Of a DNA stretch of 46,445 nt, positions 25,350-36,320 are shown piece by piece. The translations under genes and the position numbers were made by a program. Below the pieces are notes generated by a model. The model had not been told where the DNA came from. It made no database searches and worked only from the letters and a program-made list of their open reading frames with translations. This DNA comes from Gammaproteobacteria bacterium (GTDB lineage Bacteria > Pseudomonadota > Gammaproteobacteria > Thiohalomonadales > Thiohalomonadaceae), in NCBI GenBank assembly GCA_015231435.1, contig JADGBN010000010.1, forward strand, positions 1 to 46,445, read 5' to 3'. The stretch's first letter is position 1, and each line of letters begins with the position of its first letter.

Positions 25350-26954
25350 ATGTCGCAATTTCAGCAACTTCTGCAAGCCTTTATTGCCAGCGATAAAACC
25401 TCGCTGTTAATTAATGGAAAAATCGGCCTCGAAAAGGAGGGGTTACGGGTCGCCAGTGATGGCAAAATCGCGCAAACCCCCCACCCTGCCCCCTTCGGTG
25501 CCGCCCTAACCAACCCAGAAATCACGACCGACTACGCTGAAGCGCTTCTTGAGTTAATTACCCCGCCCTGTGCTAGCGCAACAGAGGCGCTTGACTACCT
25601 TGAAGATCTGCACCGTTTTGTTCACCTTAACCTGAGCGATGAGCTGTTATGGAATAACAGTATGCCCTGTATCGTGGAGAGTGAAGAGCAGATCGCGATT
25701 GCCCGTTATGGCCACTCCCACGCCGGAATGATGAAACATATCTATCGGCGTGGCTTAGGTTACCGCTACGGTCGCACCATGCAGGTGATTGCCGGTATTC
25801 ATGTCAACCACTCCTTTTCGCCACAGTTTTGGCAAACCCTGCAAACCGTTGAAGCCGATCCCCAAAGTCTGCCCACCTTTATCGCCGAACGCAGCTTTGG
25901 CATGCTGCGCAACCTGCAGCGTATCGGCTGGATTATCCCCTACCTTTTCGGCAGCTCGCCGGCGATTAGCAAATCCTTTTTAGGCGGGGCAAAAACCACC
26001 CTTGAGGCTTTTGATCAGCTCACCTACTACGGCACTTTTGCCGCCTCACTGCGCATGGGCGATATTGGCTACCAAAATAATCAGGGGAACGAAATTGGTG
26101 TCAAGGCGTGCTACGACAATCTTGAAGAGTATGTCGATACGCTAACCTACGCGACAGAGACCAGCTACCCGGGGTATCGTAAAATTGGCGTTAAAGTCGA
26201 TGGTGAATACCGTCAGCTCAACGACTCCATTTTACAAATTGAGAACGAGTACTACAGCACCGTGCGCCCTAAACAGCTGGCAAAGCGCAATGAAAAACCG
26301 CTCCACGCCCTAATGCGTCGCGGCCTCGCCTATATTGAGTTACGCTCGCTCGATATTAACCCCTTCGCCCCGGCGGGAGTGACCCTGCAACAGCTTAACT
26401 TTATTGAGATGCTGTTTATCTATACCCTGCTGGCAGAGAGCCCCGCCATCTCCCCCTGGGAGCGCGTTGAAATTGATCGCAACGAAATGGAGGCAGCCCA
26501 TCATGGTCGTCGCCACAACCTGCAGCTGCGCCGTGATGGGGAGACGGTTATCGCCCGTCAATGGTGTCATGAGGTCGTCGAGCAACTACAGCAGATTGCC
26601 ACTGCGCTTGATAATCACCTTGGCGGCCACGCCTACGCAGAGGCACTGGAGATGCCGCGTCAGGTGATCCACGACCCGGGTAACAGCCTTGCAGAGCGCA
26701 TTATTCGTGAAATGCGCTGCAATAGTGAAGGGTTCTTTGAATTTGCCGAACGCACGTCGTTAAGTGCCAAACGCCAGCTGCTGAGCACCCCCCTTAGCAG
26801 CGAGCGTAACGCTGCATTTCTCGCCACTGCCCGCCACTCCATCACGCAACAGGCGGCATTAGAGGCTGGCGACAGCGGTAGTTTTGACGACTATCTCGAC
26901 AACTACCTGCATCAGACCATAGGAAACACCCCGAGTGAATATCAACTGGGCTAA
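25350..26954 (+). CDS. gshA: Glutamate-cysteine ligase, type 1
   Basis: Catalyses the first and rate-limiting step of glutathione synthesis, joining glutamate and cysteine with ATP; cytoplasmic. Family features include GLEKEGLRV near the N-terminus (metal and glutamate binding), ITTDYAEALLELITP, and GVKVDGEYRQLNDSILQIENEYY, then RGLAYIELRSLDINPF. Length is 534 residues, close to E. coli GshA (518). No Shine-Dalgarno precedes ATG 25350. The next gene begins at GTG 26935, overlapping the gshA end by 20 bp, which implies translational coupling. Confidence 0.93.
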   Translation: MSQFQQLLQAFIASDKTSLLINGKIGLEKEGLRVASDGKIAQTPHPAPFGAALTNPEITTDYAEALLELITPPCASATEALDYLEDLHRFVHLNLSDELLWNNSMPCIVESEEQIAIARYGHSHAGMMKHIYRRGLGYRYGRTMQVIAGIHVNHSFSPQFWQTLQTVEADPQSLPTFIAERSFGMLRNLQRIGWIIPYLFGSSPAISKSFLGGAKTTLEAFDQLTYYGTFAASLRMGDIGYQNNQGNEIGVKACYDNLEEYVDTLTYATETSYPGYRKIGVKVDGEYRQLNDSILQIENEYYSTVRPKQLAKRNEKPLHALMRRGLAYIELRSLDINPFAPAGVTLQQLNFIEMLFIYTLLAESPAISPWERVEIDRNEMEAAHHGRRHNLQLRRDGETVIARQWCHEVVEQLQQIATALDNHLGGHAYAEALEMPRQVIHDPGNSLAERIIREMRCNSEGFFEFAERTSLSAKRQLLSTPLSSERNAAFLATARHSITQQAALEAGDSGSFDDYLDNYLHQTIGNTPSEYQLG

Positions 26955-27705
26955 CAGCGATGCCGCCATCTGGCGTCCGCAACAGCAGCGGCTGCGGGCT
27001 GTCATCCGTACCGATCCGATTCAACTTGACTCCCTGCTGGGGATCGAACGCCAAAAAACGTTGCTGCAACAAAATACCGAAGCATTTTTGCATCATGCGC
27101 CGAGCAATAACGCCCTGCTTTGGGGGGCGCGCGGCTGCGGTAAATCATCGCTCATTAAAGCACTCCTTAACCACTACCGTCATCTTGGTCTGCGCGTCAT
27201 TCAGGTTGAGACCCAGGATCTGGTACAACTACCGGAGATTGTCGATACCATTGAACGCGAACCCTACCACTTCATCATCTACGCCGATGATCTCTCCTTT
27301 GAACGCGGTGATGGCGGCTACCGTGCCCTGAAAAGCGTGCTTGAGGGATCCATTGAAGTTCCGCCTGAACATGTTCGCGTCTATGCCACCTCAAACCGCC
27401 GCCATCTGCTGCCCGAACAGATGGCAGATAATCGCGACTCGCAACTGGTTAACGGCGAAATTCACCATAACGACACCATTGAAGAGCGCATTAGCCTCTC
27501 GGATCGCTTTGGTCTCTCCCTCTCTTTCTACCCGCTGGATCAACCCACCTATCTTGAGATCATTGATAGTTTGTTTAATGACTATCAGGGAGATCGCAGT
27601 GAACTGCACCGCCTTGCCCTGCGCTTTACCCTAGAGCGAGGCAATAAGAGCGGACGCACCGCAAGAAATTTCTACAACAGTCTGAACGCGCAACCGCGCC
27701 ATTAA
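26935..27705 (+). CDS. DUF815-family AAA-type ATPase
   Basis: A cytoplasmic P-loop ATPase of 256 residues. Walker A is GARGCGKSS near residue 63, and the Walker B-like strand is FIIYADDLSFE. VYATSNRRHLLPE and SDRFGLSLSFYPLDQ are typical of the DUF815 family, which is widespread in gammaproteobacteria but has no firmly known job. The start is GTG 26935, inside the end of gshA, with AGGAAA upstream. Co-expression with gshA is likely. Confidence 0.82.
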   Translation: MNINWANSDAAIWRPQQQRLRAVIRTDPIQLDSLLGIERQKTLLQQNTEAFLHHAPSNNALLWGARGCGKSSLIKALLNHYRHLGLRVIQVETQDLVQLPEIVDTIEREPYHFIIYADDLSFERGDGGYRALKSVLEGSIEVPPEHVRVYATSNRRHLLPEQMADNRDSQLVNGEIHHNDTIEERISLSDRFGLSLSFYPLDQPTYLEIIDSLFNDYQGDRSELHRLALRFTLERGNKSGRTARNFYNSLNAQPRH

Positions 27706-27806
27706 GTTCAGCAGAGGTTTCTCGCACGCTTATCGCCTTTGCCTCTTGATTAATGTCATTTAACCTTTATCCTTGCAGCCTAACTTTATAACATCGGAGA
27801 TTGACC

Positions 27807-28049
27807 ATGAGCGACGAAGCCGTCATTGCGCAAAAGAGCCCCTGTGCTGTTGAAGTCACAGAGGGACAAACTTACTACTACTGTAGCTGTGGTCGTAGCC
27901 AAAAACAGCCCTTCTGCGATGGTTCTCACCGTGGCACCGACTTTACCCCGCAACCCTTTACCGCAGAAAAGAGCGAAACCCTCTATCTCTGCGGCTGCAA
28001 ACAGACTGCCAACCCCCCTTTCTGTGACGGTAGCCATAAAAATCTATAA
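27807..28049 (+). CDS. Double CDGSH iron-sulfur protein
   Basis: A small soluble protein of 80 residues with two CDGSH motifs: CSCGRSQKQPFCDGSH and CGCKQTANPPFCDGSH. Each would bind one [2Fe-2S] cluster with three cysteines and one histidine. Such bacterial two-domain proteins are thought to act in redox or iron-sulfur homeostasis, without a firm assignment. ATG 27807 has GGAG 6 bp upstream; the track starts two codons earlier at TTG. It stands between the gshA operon and the carAB leader. Confidence 0.85.
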   Translation: MSDEAVIAQKSPCAVEVTEGQTYYYCSCGRSQKQPFCDGSHRGTDFTPQPFTAEKSETLYLCGCKQTANPPFCDGSHKNL

Positions 28050-28128
28050 AAGCTAGTTCCAATCCTCTCACCGCAAAAGCAGTCATGGTGGACACTTCGC
28101 CTCGCTAACGGTTAGAATTGCCTGACTT

Positions 28129-28186
28129 GTACCCAAGCCACTTGGAAATGCAGCCAACAGTGCTGCAGTTTCAGGTGGGCAGGGTA
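28129..28186. repeat. Internally deleted ERIC-like repeat, copy D
   Basis: TGTACCCAAGCCACTTGGAAATG and CAGTTTCAGGTGGGCAGGGTA match the two ends of the ERIC-like elements (about three mismatches over the first 26 bp), but the ERIC core is missing and the arms are joined by a short spacer. The 58-bp palindrome lies in the leader of carA, in the opposite orientation to copy A. Confidence 0.6.
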
Positions 28187-28192
28187 ACTTAA

Positions 28193-28219
28193 CGGGGATC
28201 GCCTAAAGGGGCATCCCCG
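28193..28219 (+). terminator. Hairpin between the CDGSH gene and carA
   Basis: CGGGGAT and ATCCCCG form a 7-bp stem around a 13-nt loop, followed by CTTTCAT. The T-run is short, so it is a weak terminator of upstream transcription or a leader hairpin of carA. Confidence 0.35.
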
Positions 28220-28255
28220 CTTTCATATCAGACAGTTTATTCGGGAGAAAAAGCG

Positions 28256-29386
28256 TTGAGGCACAAGGCCCTGTTAGCCCTTGCAGATGGCACCCTCTTT
28301 CACGGCGAGGCAATTGGTGCCCTTGGTGAGACAGTGGGTGAAGTGGTTTTTAATACCGCCATGACAGGCTATCAGGAGATCTTAAGCGACCCCTCCTATG
28401 CACGACAAATTGTCACCCTCACCTACCCCCATATTGGCAATACCGGCACCAATCCTGAAGATGATGAGTCCCGCGATCTCTTTGCCGCAGGTTTGGTGAT
28501 TCGCGACCTTCCCCTGCTCGCCAGCAGTTGGCGCAACCGCGAACCCCTGCAAGCGTATCTTGAACGCCACCATACCGTTGCCATCGCCGGCATCGATACC
28601 CGCCAGCTAACCCGTCTGCTGCGGGAAAAAGGGGCACAAAATGGCGCAATTTTTGCCAGTGCCTCCGCTATTGATAGTGAGGCAGCCGTCGCCGCTGCCC
28701 GCAGCTTTCCCGGCCTTAAAGGGATGGATCTGGCCAAAGAGGTCACCGTAGCGTCACCCTACCGCTGGCGTGAAGGGTGCTGGTCGCTTGAACATGGCAT
28801 TATCCAGCGCCCTGACAGCGAACTTCCCCTGCATGTCGTTGCCTACGACTATGGCGTTAAGCGCAATATTCTGCGTATGCTCGTTGAGCGCGGCTGCCGC
28901 CTGACGGTGGTGCCGGCACAAACCCCGGCGACAGCGGTAATGGCACTAAAACCTGATGGGGTTTTTCTCTCCAACGGCCCAGGCGACCCGCAGCCCTGTG
29001 ACTACGCCATTAGAGCGATTGGCGAACTCTGTCAGGCAGCGGTTCCCCTCTTTGGCATCTGTCTTGGACATCAACTGTTAGCCCTCGCCAGTGGCGCGCG
29101 TACCGTAAAGATGAAATTTGGCCACCATGGCGCCAACCATCCGGTTCAGGATCTCAGCAGCAGGGCGGTGATGATTACCTCGCAAAACCACGGCTTTGCG
29201 GTTGAGGAGAGCAGCTTGCCTGCACACCTCAAAGCGACCCACCGCTCCCTCTTTGATGGTTCACTGCAGGGGATTGCCCGCACCGATATACCCGCCTTCA
29301 GCTTTCAGGGGCACCCCGAAGCGAGTCCCGGGCCGCATGATGTTGCCCCGCTATTTGACCATTTTATCCGCCTGATGCAGCCCTAA
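28256..29386 (+). CDS. carA: Carbamoyl-phosphate synthase small subunit
   Basis: The glutamine amidotransferase subunit; it releases ammonia from glutamine and channels it to CarB for carbamoyl phosphate used in pyrimidine and arginine synthesis. The N-terminal domain ([22 protein letters not shown]) is followed by a class I amidotransferase domain with the nucleophile Cys269 in FGICLGHQ and the later [12 protein letters not shown]. Length is 376 residues, near E. coli CarA. The start is TTG 28256, with GGGAG 8 bp upstream; E. coli carA also uses TTG. carB follows after 13 bp. Confidence 0.95.
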   Translation: MRHKALLALADGTLFHGEAIGALGETVGEVVFNTAMTGYQEILSDPSYARQIVTLTYPHIGNTGTNPEDDESRDLFAAGLVIRDLPLLASSWRNREPLQAYLERHHTVAIAGIDTRQLTRLLREKGAQNGAIFASASAIDSEAAVAAARSFPGLKGMDLAKEVTVASPYRWREGCWSLEHGIIQRPDSELPLHVVAYDYGVKRNILRMLVERGCRLTVVPAQTPATAVMALKPDGVFLSNGPGDPQPCDYAIRAIGELCQAAVPLFGICLGHQLLALASGARTVKMKFGHHGANHPVQDLSSRAVMITSQNHGFAVEESSLPAHLKATHRSLFDGSLQGIARTDIPAFSFQGHPEASPGPHDVAPLFDHFIRLMQP

Positions 29387-29399
29387 CCGGAAGAGAACG

Positions 29400-32300
29400 A
29401 TGCCCAAACGCGAAGATATACAATCGATTCTAATCATTGGTGCCGGCCCGATTGTCATTGGTCAGGCGTGCGAGTTCGACTACTCCGGTGCTCAGGCGTG
29501 CAAGGCGCTGAAGGAGGAGGGGCTGCGCGTCATCCTAGTCAACTCCAACCCCGCGACGATTATGACCGATCCTGAAATGGCGGATGCCACCTACATCGAA
29601 CCGATTAACTGGCAAACCGTCGCAAAAATTATTGAGTGTGAACGCCCCGATGCCCTGCTCCCCACCATGGGGGGGCAAACAGCGCTAAACTGTGCCCTCG
29701 ATCTGGCGCGTGAAGGGGTGCTCTCCCGCTTTAATGTCGAGATGATTGGCGCCACCCGTGATGCCATTGATAAGGCAGAAGATCGCGATCGTTTTCGCAA
29801 GGCGATGCAGAAGATCGGCCTTGATATGCCCCAAGCGGCAGTCGCCCACTCCCTTGAGGAGGCCTTTCAGGTACAGGCACGCATTGGCTTTCCCACAGTC
29901 ATTCGCCCCTCCTTTACCATGGGCGGCTCGGGCGGCGGTATCGCCTTCAACCGCCAGGAATTTATCGAAATTTGCGAGCGCGGACTGGATCTCTCACCGA
30001 CCAGCGAACTCTTAATTGAAGAGTCCATTCTCGGCTGGAAAGAGTTTGAGATGGAGGTGGTGCGCGACCGCAAGGACAACTGCATCATCATCTGCTCAAT
30101 CGAGAACTTCGACCCCATGGGGGTACACACCGGCGACTCGATTACCGTAGCACCGGCGCAAACCCTAACCGACCGCGAATACCAGATTATGCGTAACGCC
30201 TCGCTTGCGGTACTGGGGGAGATTGGCGTCGATACCGGGGGGTCAAACGTACAGTTTGCGATTAATCCGGAAAATGGTCGGATGATCATTATCGAAATGA
30301 ATCCCCGGGTGTCGCGCTCCTCGGCGCTCGCCTCCAAAGCGACCGGCTTTCCAATCGCCAAGGTTGCCGCCAAGTTGGCCATCGGCTATACCCTTGACGA
30401 GCTGCTAAATGATATCACCGGCGGCGCGACGCCCGCCTCCTTTGAACCGTCAATAGATTACGTCGTTACCAAAATTCCGCGTTTCACCTTCGAGAAGTTC
30501 CCCAAGGCTGACCCCGGTCTAACGACCCAGATGAAGTCAGTTGGCGAGGTGATGGCGATTGGTCGCAATTTCCAGGAGTCGCTGCAAAAGGCACTGCGGG
30601 GGCTGGAGATCGGCGTCGATGGCTTTAACGAGCAGCCGCCGCTCGCCGATGATCAAGCCCTGAAAAACCGCCTGCGCCGCCCAACCGCCGAGCGTATTTT
30701 TTACGTTGCCGATGCCTTTCGCAAAGGTCTTGCAGTGCAGGAGGTGCACGACTTAAGCCGCATCGACCCATGGTTTCTCGTCCAAATCGAAGAGATCGTC
30801 CACCTCGAAGCGGCACTTATTCGTGAGGGGCGAGGGAGCCTTAACCGTGACCACCTCTTTCGCCTCAAACAGAAGGGGTTCTCCGACCGTCGCCTTGCCC
30901 GCCTGATTAACTGCAGCGAAGAGGAGATGCGCCAGTTGCGTCATCAACTCGCGGTACGCCCCGTCTATAAACGTGTCGATACCTGCGCCGCAGAGTTTGC
31001 GACGGCCACCGCCTATCTCTACTCCACCTATGATCAAGAGTGCGAAGCCGCACCGACAGAGCGCAATAAAATCATCGTCTTGGGAGGCGGGCCCAACCGT
31101 ATCGGGCAAGGCATTGAGTTTGACTACTGCTGCGTTCACGCCGCTATGGCGATGCGCGAAGATGGCTACGAAACCATTATGATTAACTGCAACCCCGAAA
31201 CCGTCTCCACCGACTACGACAGCTCCGATCGTCTCTACTTTGAGCCCCTCACCCTTGAGGATGTGCTTGAGGTGATTGATCTGGAGCAGCCACGCGGCGT
31301 GATTGTCCAGTATGGCGGCCAGACGCCCCTTAAGCTGGCACGCGCCCTCGCTGCCGCTGGCGCACCGATTATCGGTACCTCTCCCGATGCCATTGACGAG
31401 GCGGAGGATCGCGAACGCTTCCAGCAGATGATCCATAAACTCGGACTGCTGCAACCCCCTAACCGCACCGCCCGTAGTGAAGAGACCGCGCTTAAACTCG
31501 CCGAAGAGATTGGCTTCCCGCTGGTCGTGCGTCCCTCCTATGTGCTGGGGGGACGCGCTATGGAGATTGTCTTTAACCAAGAGGAGCTGCAACGCTATAT
31601 GCGCGAAGCGGTCTCCGTCTCTAATGACTCACCGGTACTGCTGGATCACTTTTTGGATGATGCCATTGAGGTCGATGTCGATATTATTTGCGATGGCGAA
31701 TCGATTCTGATTGGCGGGGTGATGGAACATATTGAACAGGCCGGCGTTCACTCGGGTGATTCCGCCTGCTCACTGCCACCCTATACGCTTAACCCGAAGC
31801 AGCAGCAACAGCTGCGCCAGCAGGTTGAACAGATGGCACTGGCACTCGGGGTTATCGGCCTGATGAACACCCAGTTTGCGATTAAGGGGGATGATATTTA
31901 CGTTCTTGAGGTCAATCCCCGTGCCTCGCGCACCGTCCCCTACGTCTCCAAGGCAACCGGCGTCGCTCTTGCCAAGATTGCTGCCCGCTGCATGGTGGGA
32001 AAGAGCTTGGCAGAACAGGGGATCACCCAAGAGATCATCCCGCCCTACTTCTCCGTTAAAGAGGCAGTCTTCCCCTTTATCAAGTTCCCTGGTGTTGATC
32101 CCATTCTCGGGCCAGAGATGAAATCAACCGGTGAGGTGATGGGGGTCGGTCGCAGTTTTAGCGAGGCCTACGCCAAGGCACAGGAGGCCACAGGGGTGGT
32201 GCTGCCACGCAGCGGACGCGCCTTTATCAGTGTCCGCGACAGCGATAAGGAGGTTGCCGTTGAAGTCGCCAGTGCCCTGCATCAGTTGGGCTTTGAGATC

Positions 32301-32618
32301 ACCGCCACCGCAGGCACCGCAGCGGTTATCCAGCGTGCCGGAATTAACTGTCGCCGCATTAACAAGGTCAATGAAGACCGTCCCAACATCATTGATATGA
32401 TTAAAAATGATGAGTTTTCCTTTATTGTCAACACCACCGAGGAGCGACAGGCCGTTGCCGACTCTTTCCTGATTCGCCGCGAGGCTTTACAACATAAAGT
32501 GACCTACTCCACCACGGTGACCGGTGCCTTGGCGATGGTCAGCGCCATTGGCTGTCAAAGTGAAAGGCGTGTCACCAGTCTACAATCTTTACATAGCGAG
32601 TTAACCAGTCATGGATAA
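29400..32618 (+). CDS. carB: Carbamoyl-phosphate synthase large subunit
   Basis: The synthetase subunit: makes carbamoyl phosphate from ammonia, bicarbonate and two ATP. It has the expected duplicated ATP-grasp architecture. The first half opens with [20 protein letters not shown] and the second with [20 protein letters not shown] near residue 560. The C-terminal allosteric (MGS-like) domain comprises the last 140 residues. Length is 1072, one residue short of E. coli. Its last 8 bp overlap the start of greA (ATGGATAA), so translation is coupled. Confidence 0.96.
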   Translation: MPKREDIQSILIIGAGPIVIGQACEFDYSGAQACKALKEEGLRVILVNSNPATIMTDPEMADATYIEPINWQTVAKIIECERPDALLPTMGGQTALNCALDLAREGVLSRFNVEMIGATRDAIDKAEDRDRFRKAMQKIGLDMPQAAVAHSLEEAFQVQARIGFPTVIRPSFTMGGSGGGIAFNRQEFIEICERGLDLSPTSELLIEESILGWKEFEMEVVRDRKDNCIIICSIENFDPMGVHTGDSITVAPAQTLTDREYQIMRNASLAVLGEIGVDTGGSNVQFAINPENGRMIIIEMNPRVSRSSALASKATGFPIAKVAAKLAIGYTLDELLNDITGGATPASFEPSIDYVVTKIPRFTFEKFPKADPGLTTQMKSVGEVMAIGRNFQESLQKALRGLEIGVDGFNEQPPLADDQALKNRLRRPTAERIFYVADAFRKGLAVQEVHDLSRIDPWFLVQIEEIVHLEAALIREGRGSLNRDHLFRLKQKGFSDRRLARLINCSEEEMRQLRHQLAVRPVYKRVDTCAAEFATATAYLYSTYDQECEAAPTERNKIIVLGGGPNRIGQGIEFDYCCVHAAMAMREDGYETIMINCNPETVSTDYDSSDRLYFEPLTLEDVLEVIDLEQPRGVIVQYGGQTPLKLARALAAAGAPIIGTSPDAIDEAEDRERFQQMIHKLGLLQPPNRTARSEETALKLAEEIGFPLVVRPSYVLGGRAMEIVFNQEELQRYMREAVSVSNDSPVLLDHFLDDAIEVDVDIICDGESILIGGVMEHIEQAGVHSGDSACSLPPYTLNPKQQQQLRQQVEQMALALGVIGLMNTQFAIKGDDIYVLEVNPRASRTVPYVSKATGVALAKIAARCMVGKSLAEQGITQEIIPPYFSVKEAVFPFIKFPGVDPILGPEMKSTGEVMGVGRSFSEAYAKAQEATGVVLPRSGRAFISVRDSDKEVAVEVASALHQLGFEITATAGTAAVIQRAGINCRRINKVNEDRPNIIDMIKNDEFSFIVNTTEERQAVADSFLIRREALQHKVTYSTTVTGALAMVSAIGCQSERRVTSLQSLHSELTSHG

Positions 32619-33087
32619 AATCCCGATGACCCTTCACGGGGCAGAGATGTTACGTCTCGAACTTGCCGAGCTTAAACAGGTGAAACGTCCTGCAGTCATT
32701 AAGGCAATTTCCGAGGCACGTGAACATGGCGATCTGAAAGAGAATGCCGAGTACCACGCGGCCCGGGAGCAGCAGAGTTTTATCGAGGGTCGGATTCAGG
32801 ATATTGAGTCAAAGCTCGCCATCGTCCAGGTGATTGATCCAACCACCCTCGCCGTCGGCGACAAAATTGTCTTTGGTGCAACGGTCACCCTCTACGACAC
32901 CAATAAAGATGAAGAGCTGGTCTATCAAATTGTCGGTGATGAGGAGGCGGATATTAAAGAGGGGAAGATCTCCATCAGCTCCCCCTTTGCCCGCGCCCTC
33001 ATTGGCAAAAGAGTTGATGATCTGGCTGAAGTCAAAGCACCCGGTGGGGTGCGTGAACTTGAAATTGTTAAGGTTGCGTATATCTAG
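32611..33087 (+). CDS. greA: Transcription elongation factor GreA
   Basis: Rescues backtracked RNA polymerase by stimulating transcript cleavage. The N-terminal coiled coil (about residues 10-75) has the typical [20 protein letters not shown] and [20 protein letters not shown] features, whose acidic tip DLKENAEY enters the polymerase channel. The C-terminal FKBP-like domain ends [18 protein letters not shown]. Length of 158 residues is exact for the family. ATG 32611 overlaps the carB stop. The 3-prime end touches the end of yhbY on the other strand. Confidence 0.95.
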   Translation: MDKIPMTLHGAEMLRLELAELKQVKRPAVIKAISEAREHGDLKENAEYHAAREQQSFIEGRIQDIESKLAIVQVIDPTTLAVGDKIVFGATVTLYDTNKDEELVYQIVGDEEADIKEGKISISSPFARALIGKRVDDLAEVKAPGGVRELEIVKVAYI

Positions 33088-33377
33088 GGGGTTAGCGACA
33101 ACCGTGGCGGCTCCGCCGGACGATAGAGCAGCGCAACGTGTCCAACCCGCTGCACCAGCACTGCGTCTAGCGCTGTACAAATCGCGCTAATCATCGCATC
33201 GCGATCACTGCGCTCTTCGGCGTTCACCCGCACCTTTAACAACTCATGGTGTGCCAGTGAACTTTCGATTTCAGCCATAACCGTCTCACTAAGGCCGCTG
33301 TTACCAATGATCACCACGACCTTGCGCTGATGTCCCAAACCACGCAGATGACGCAGTTGCTTCTCTGTTAATTTCAA
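33084..33377 (-). CDS. yhbY: YhbY-family CRM-domain ribosome assembly protein
   Basis: A small RNA-binding protein of the CRM domain family associated with pre-50S ribosomal subunits. The sequence [28 protein letters not shown] is typical, with the GxxG-like loop and later [11 protein letters not shown] start at TTG 33377, which has AAGGAG just upstream and yields 97 residues, the same as E. coli YhbY; the track's longer start adds an unrelated N-terminus. It is divergent from rlmE, as in E. coli. Confidence 0.88.
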   Translation of the reverse strand: MKLTEKQLRHLRGLGHQRKVVVIIGNSGLSETVMAEIESSLAHHELLKVRVNAEERSDRDAMISAICTALDAVLVQRVGHVALLYRPAEPPRLSLTP

Positions 33378-33435
33378 ACGACTCTCCTTAATAAAATAGA
33401 TCGGCACAATACCCAGCGACGACTTAAAAGACAAT

Positions 33436-34065
33436 ATGGCACGCAGTAAAACTAGTCAAAAATGGTTAAAAGAGCATTTCGATGATCGCTACGTCAGCCT
33501 CGCCCAGCAGCAGGGCTATCGCTCGCGTGCCTGTTATAAACTCATTGAAATCAGTGACCAGACCCGCCTGCTGCAACCGGGCATGACCGTCGTCGATCTC
33601 GGTGCCGCCCCGGGAGGGTGGTCGCAGGTTGCCGCCGAACGGGTGATTACCCGCAAAGGGGCAGGACGGGTAGTTGCCCTTGATATTTTAGCAATGGATG
33701 CGATCCCCGATGTTGAAATCCTCTGCGGCGACTTTCGTCAGGAGGAGGTGATGCAACAACTCCTCATGCAAATCAATAATCAGGCAGTCGATCTTGTCTT
33801 ATCCGATATGGCGCCCAATAGTAGTGGAGTACGCAGCGTCGATCAGCCGCGTGCCATGTACCTTGCCGAGTTAGCCCTTGATCTCTGCCGTCAGGTGCTA
33901 AAACCCGATGGCGACTTTCTCGTCAAACTTTTTCAGGGAGAGGGTTTTGACACTTTTCTTAAGGCGTGTCGTGCAACTTTTCGCCAGGTCAGCAGTCGTA
34001 AGCCCGATGCCTCCCGCGACCGCTCGCGGGAGATCTACCTCTTGGCACGCGGTTTTCGTGAATAG
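33436..34065 (+). CDS. rlmE: 23S rRNA 2'-O-methyltransferase RlmE
   Basis: Methylates U2552 of 23S rRNA in the late 50S subunit; also called FtsJ or RrmJ. The SAM-binding motif is [15 protein letters not shown] near residue 54. The K-D-K-E catalytic set is visible as [29 protein letters not shown] and [11 protein letters not shown]. Length is 209 residues, the E. coli size. The TAG stop (34063-34065) lies in the terminus of ERIC-like copy C, so the repeat inserted at the gene end. Confidence 0.95.
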   Translation: MARSKTSQKWLKEHFDDRYVSLAQQQGYRSRACYKLIEISDQTRLLQPGMTVVDLGAAPGGWSQVAAERVITRKGAGRVVALDILAMDAIPDVEILCGDFRQEEVMQQLLMQINNQAVDLVLSDMAPNSSGVRSVDQPRAMYLAELALDLCRQVLKPDGDFLVKLFQGEGFDTFLKACRATFRQVSSRKPDASRDRSREIYLLARGFRE

Positions 34066-34211
34066 ACCCGTCATCCTTGAAAATGCTGGTTCGTTGCACC
34101 AAAGGCAGGCTGCGCACGCCGCAGTCGCTCACCCCAATCACATAGTTAATCTATGCTCATGGGGATTCGCGACTTTGCCGCCTTCCATCATTTCCAATGA
34201 TTTTGGGTATA
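34063..34211. repeat. ERIC-like palindromic repeat, copy C
   Basis: About 149 bp, from TAGACCC to GGGTATA, sharing the caccaaaggc segment and core with copy B. The arms differ from A and B (TCCTTGAAAATGCTGG against CCATCATTTCCAATGA) but still pair with each other, indicating compensatory change or a different subfamily. It covers the rlmE stop codon. The rest of the 300-bp gap to ftsH holds the predicted ftsH promoter. Confidence 0.75.
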
Positions 34212-34284
34212 GACCGGCTGTTGTCGGCGGCGGATTCAGCCGCAGTAAACGCTCTCCCCAACCATATTATCAGACGATTGTTGC

Positions 34285-34312
34285 TTTACCCCTGAAGAAG
34301 CTGAGGTACAAT
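34285..34312 (+). promoter_or_regulatory. Candidate ftsH promoter
   Basis: TTTACC, a 16-bp spacer and TACAAT lie about 54-81 bp before the ftsH start. A weak sigma-32-like pair (CCTGAA, then ACCCATCA) overlaps. ftsH is heat-shock controlled in E. coli, but the matches here are modest. Confidence 0.35.
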
Positions 34313-34365
34313 AACCCATCAGCTATCGACCAACCCCCATTTACTTTAAATAGGAAGAGACCAGC

Positions 34366-36294
34366 TTGAACGATATAGCCAAAAATATTCTGCTCTGGGT
34401 CGTTATCGCCATCGTCCTGATGTCGGTTTTTAACAACTTCGGAACCCCCCAATCGCCGGGCCATCTTCTCGAATACTCCCAGTTTATTGAGGATGTACGC
34501 CAGGGTCGCGTTAAGCGGGTAATTATTGAAGGCCGCAATATTCATGGCTATTTTGAAGATAATCAACGATTTAGCACCTATAGCCCGGATGACCCCGGTC
34601 TGATGGGCGACCTGCTCAATAATGGCGTCATTGTCGATGCCAAACCACCGGAACAGCAGGGGCTGCTAACACAAATCTTTATCTCCTGGTTCCCCATGCT
34701 GCTGTTAATCGGCGTCTGGATCTTCTTTATGCGCCAGATGCAGGGCGGTGGTGCGGGTGGCCGCGGTGCGATGTCCTTTGGTAAATCGCGGGCAAGAATG
34801 CTCGGTGAAGATCAGGTCAAGATCACCTTTAAGGATGTCGCCGGTGTCGAAGAGGCCAAAGAGGAGGTGGGTGAGCTGGTGCAGTTTCTCAGTGACCCGG
34901 GCAAATTCCAGAAGCTCGGCGGTAATATTCCCCGTGGCGTGCTCATGGTCGGCTCCCCGGGAACCGGTAAAACCCTGCTTGCCAAGGCGATTGCCGGAGA
35001 AGCCAAGGTCCCTTTCTTCACCATCTCGGGCTCTGACTTTGTTGAGATGTTTGTCGGTGTCGGCGCCTCGCGGGTACGCGATATGTTTGAACAGGCGAAG
35101 AAACACGCCCCCTGTATTATCTTTATCGACGAGATTGATGCCGTCGGTCGCCATCGCGGTGCTGGTCTTGGCGGTGGTCACGATGAGCGTGAGCAGACCC
35201 TGAACCAGCTACTGGTCCAAATGGACGGCTTTGAAGGGAACGAAGGGGTGATTGTCATTGCCGCTACCAACCGTCCCGATGTGCTCGACCCGGCGCTGTT
35301 GCGTCCTGGTCGTTTTGACCGTCAGGTGGTGGTACCCCTGCCCGATCTGCGTGGTCGTGAGCAGATCCTCAAGGTTCATATGCGTAAAGTCCCCTTGGGC
35401 AAAGATGTCAATCCAACGGTGATCGCTCGTGGTACCCCCGGTTTTTCCGGTGCTGATTTAGCCAATCTGGTCAATGAAGCGGCGCTCTTTGCTGCCCGCT
35501 GTGATGACAAAGTGGTGGTCATGGAGCACTTTGAGTACGCTAAAGACAAAATCATGATGGGCGCCGAGCGCCGCTCGATGGTGATGTCCGATGCCGAGAA
35601 GGAGCTGACTGCCTATCATGAGGCTGGCCATACCATTGTCGGCCATCTGGTTCCAGCCCATGATCCGGTTCATAAAGTGACGATTATTCCGCGTGGCCGT
35701 GCCCTCGGACTCACCCTTTTTCTGCCAGAGGAGGATCGTTACAGCTACAGTAAACAGCGCCTCGAGAGTCAAATCTCAACCCTCTTTGGTGGACGTATTG
35801 CAGAAGAGTTAATCTTTGGCAGCGATCAGGTGACCACCGGCGCCTCTAATGACATTCAGCGGGCGACGGATCTGGCGCGCAAAATGGTCACCAAGTGGGG
35901 ACTCTCACAAAAACTCGGCCCGCTAACCTACGAAGAGGATGATGGCGAAGTGTTCCTCGGGCGCAGTGTGACCCAGCACAAAAATGTCTCCGATGAGACC
36001 GCCCATATTATTGATGGCGAGATCCGCAGCATGATTGAAAACAACTTTAACCGTGCCAAAACCATTCTTCTTGATAATAAAGATAAGCTGGAGATTATGG
36101 CAAGGGCACTAATTAAATACGAAACCCTTGATATTAAACAAATTAACGAAATTATGGCCGGGCATCCGCCAACCCCTCCTGAGGATTGGGATGAGTCCGA
36201 CCCGACCTCCGGCACGCCGCATCGCCATCGTAGCGATAAAAGTAGCGGTGAAGAGCCCAATGCATCTGTCGGTGGTACTGCCAACCAGCACTAG
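34366..36294 (+). CDS. ftsH: ATP-dependent zinc metalloprotease FtsH
   Basis: A membrane-anchored AAA+ protease that degrades membrane and short-lived soluble proteins. Two N-terminal transmembrane helices (about residues 5-22 and 100-118) bracket the periplasmic domain. The AAA module has Walker A GSPGTGKT near residue 203, Walker [12 protein letters not shown] and the [21 protein letters not shown]. The zinc site is HEAGH near residue 425. Length is 642 residues, like E. coli (644). The start is TTG 34366 with AGGAAGAG upstream. folP follows after 26 bp. Confidence 0.96.
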   Translation: MNDIAKNILLWVVIAIVLMSVFNNFGTPQSPGHLLEYSQFIEDVRQGRVKRVIIEGRNIHGYFEDNQRFSTYSPDDPGLMGDLLNNGVIVDAKPPEQQGLLTQIFISWFPMLLLIGVWIFFMRQMQGGGAGGRGAMSFGKSRARMLGEDQVKITFKDVAGVEEAKEEVGELVQFLSDPGKFQKLGGNIPRGVLMVGSPGTGKTLLAKAIAGEAKVPFFTISGSDFVEMFVGVGASRVRDMFEQAKKHAPCIIFIDEIDAVGRHRGAGLGGGHDEREQTLNQLLVQMDGFEGNEGVIVIAATNRPDVLDPALLRPGRFDRQVVVPLPDLRGREQILKVHMRKVPLGKDVNPTVIARGTPGFSGADLANLVNEAALFAARCDDKVVVMEHFEYAKDKIMMGAERRSMVMSDAEKELTAYHEAGHTIVGHLVPAHDPVHKVTIIPRGRALGLTLFLPEEDRYSYSKQRLESQISTLFGGRIAEELIFGSDQVTTGASNDIQRATDLARKMVTKWGLSQKLGPLTYEEDDGEVFLGRSVTQHKNVSDETAHIIDGEIRSMIENNFNRAKTILLDNKDKLEIMARALIKYETLDIKQINEIMAGHPPTPPEDWDESDPTSGTPHRHRSDKSSGEEPNASVGGTANQH

Positions 36295-36320
36295 CCGTTT
36301 TCTTTGGTTGGTGCAGAACC

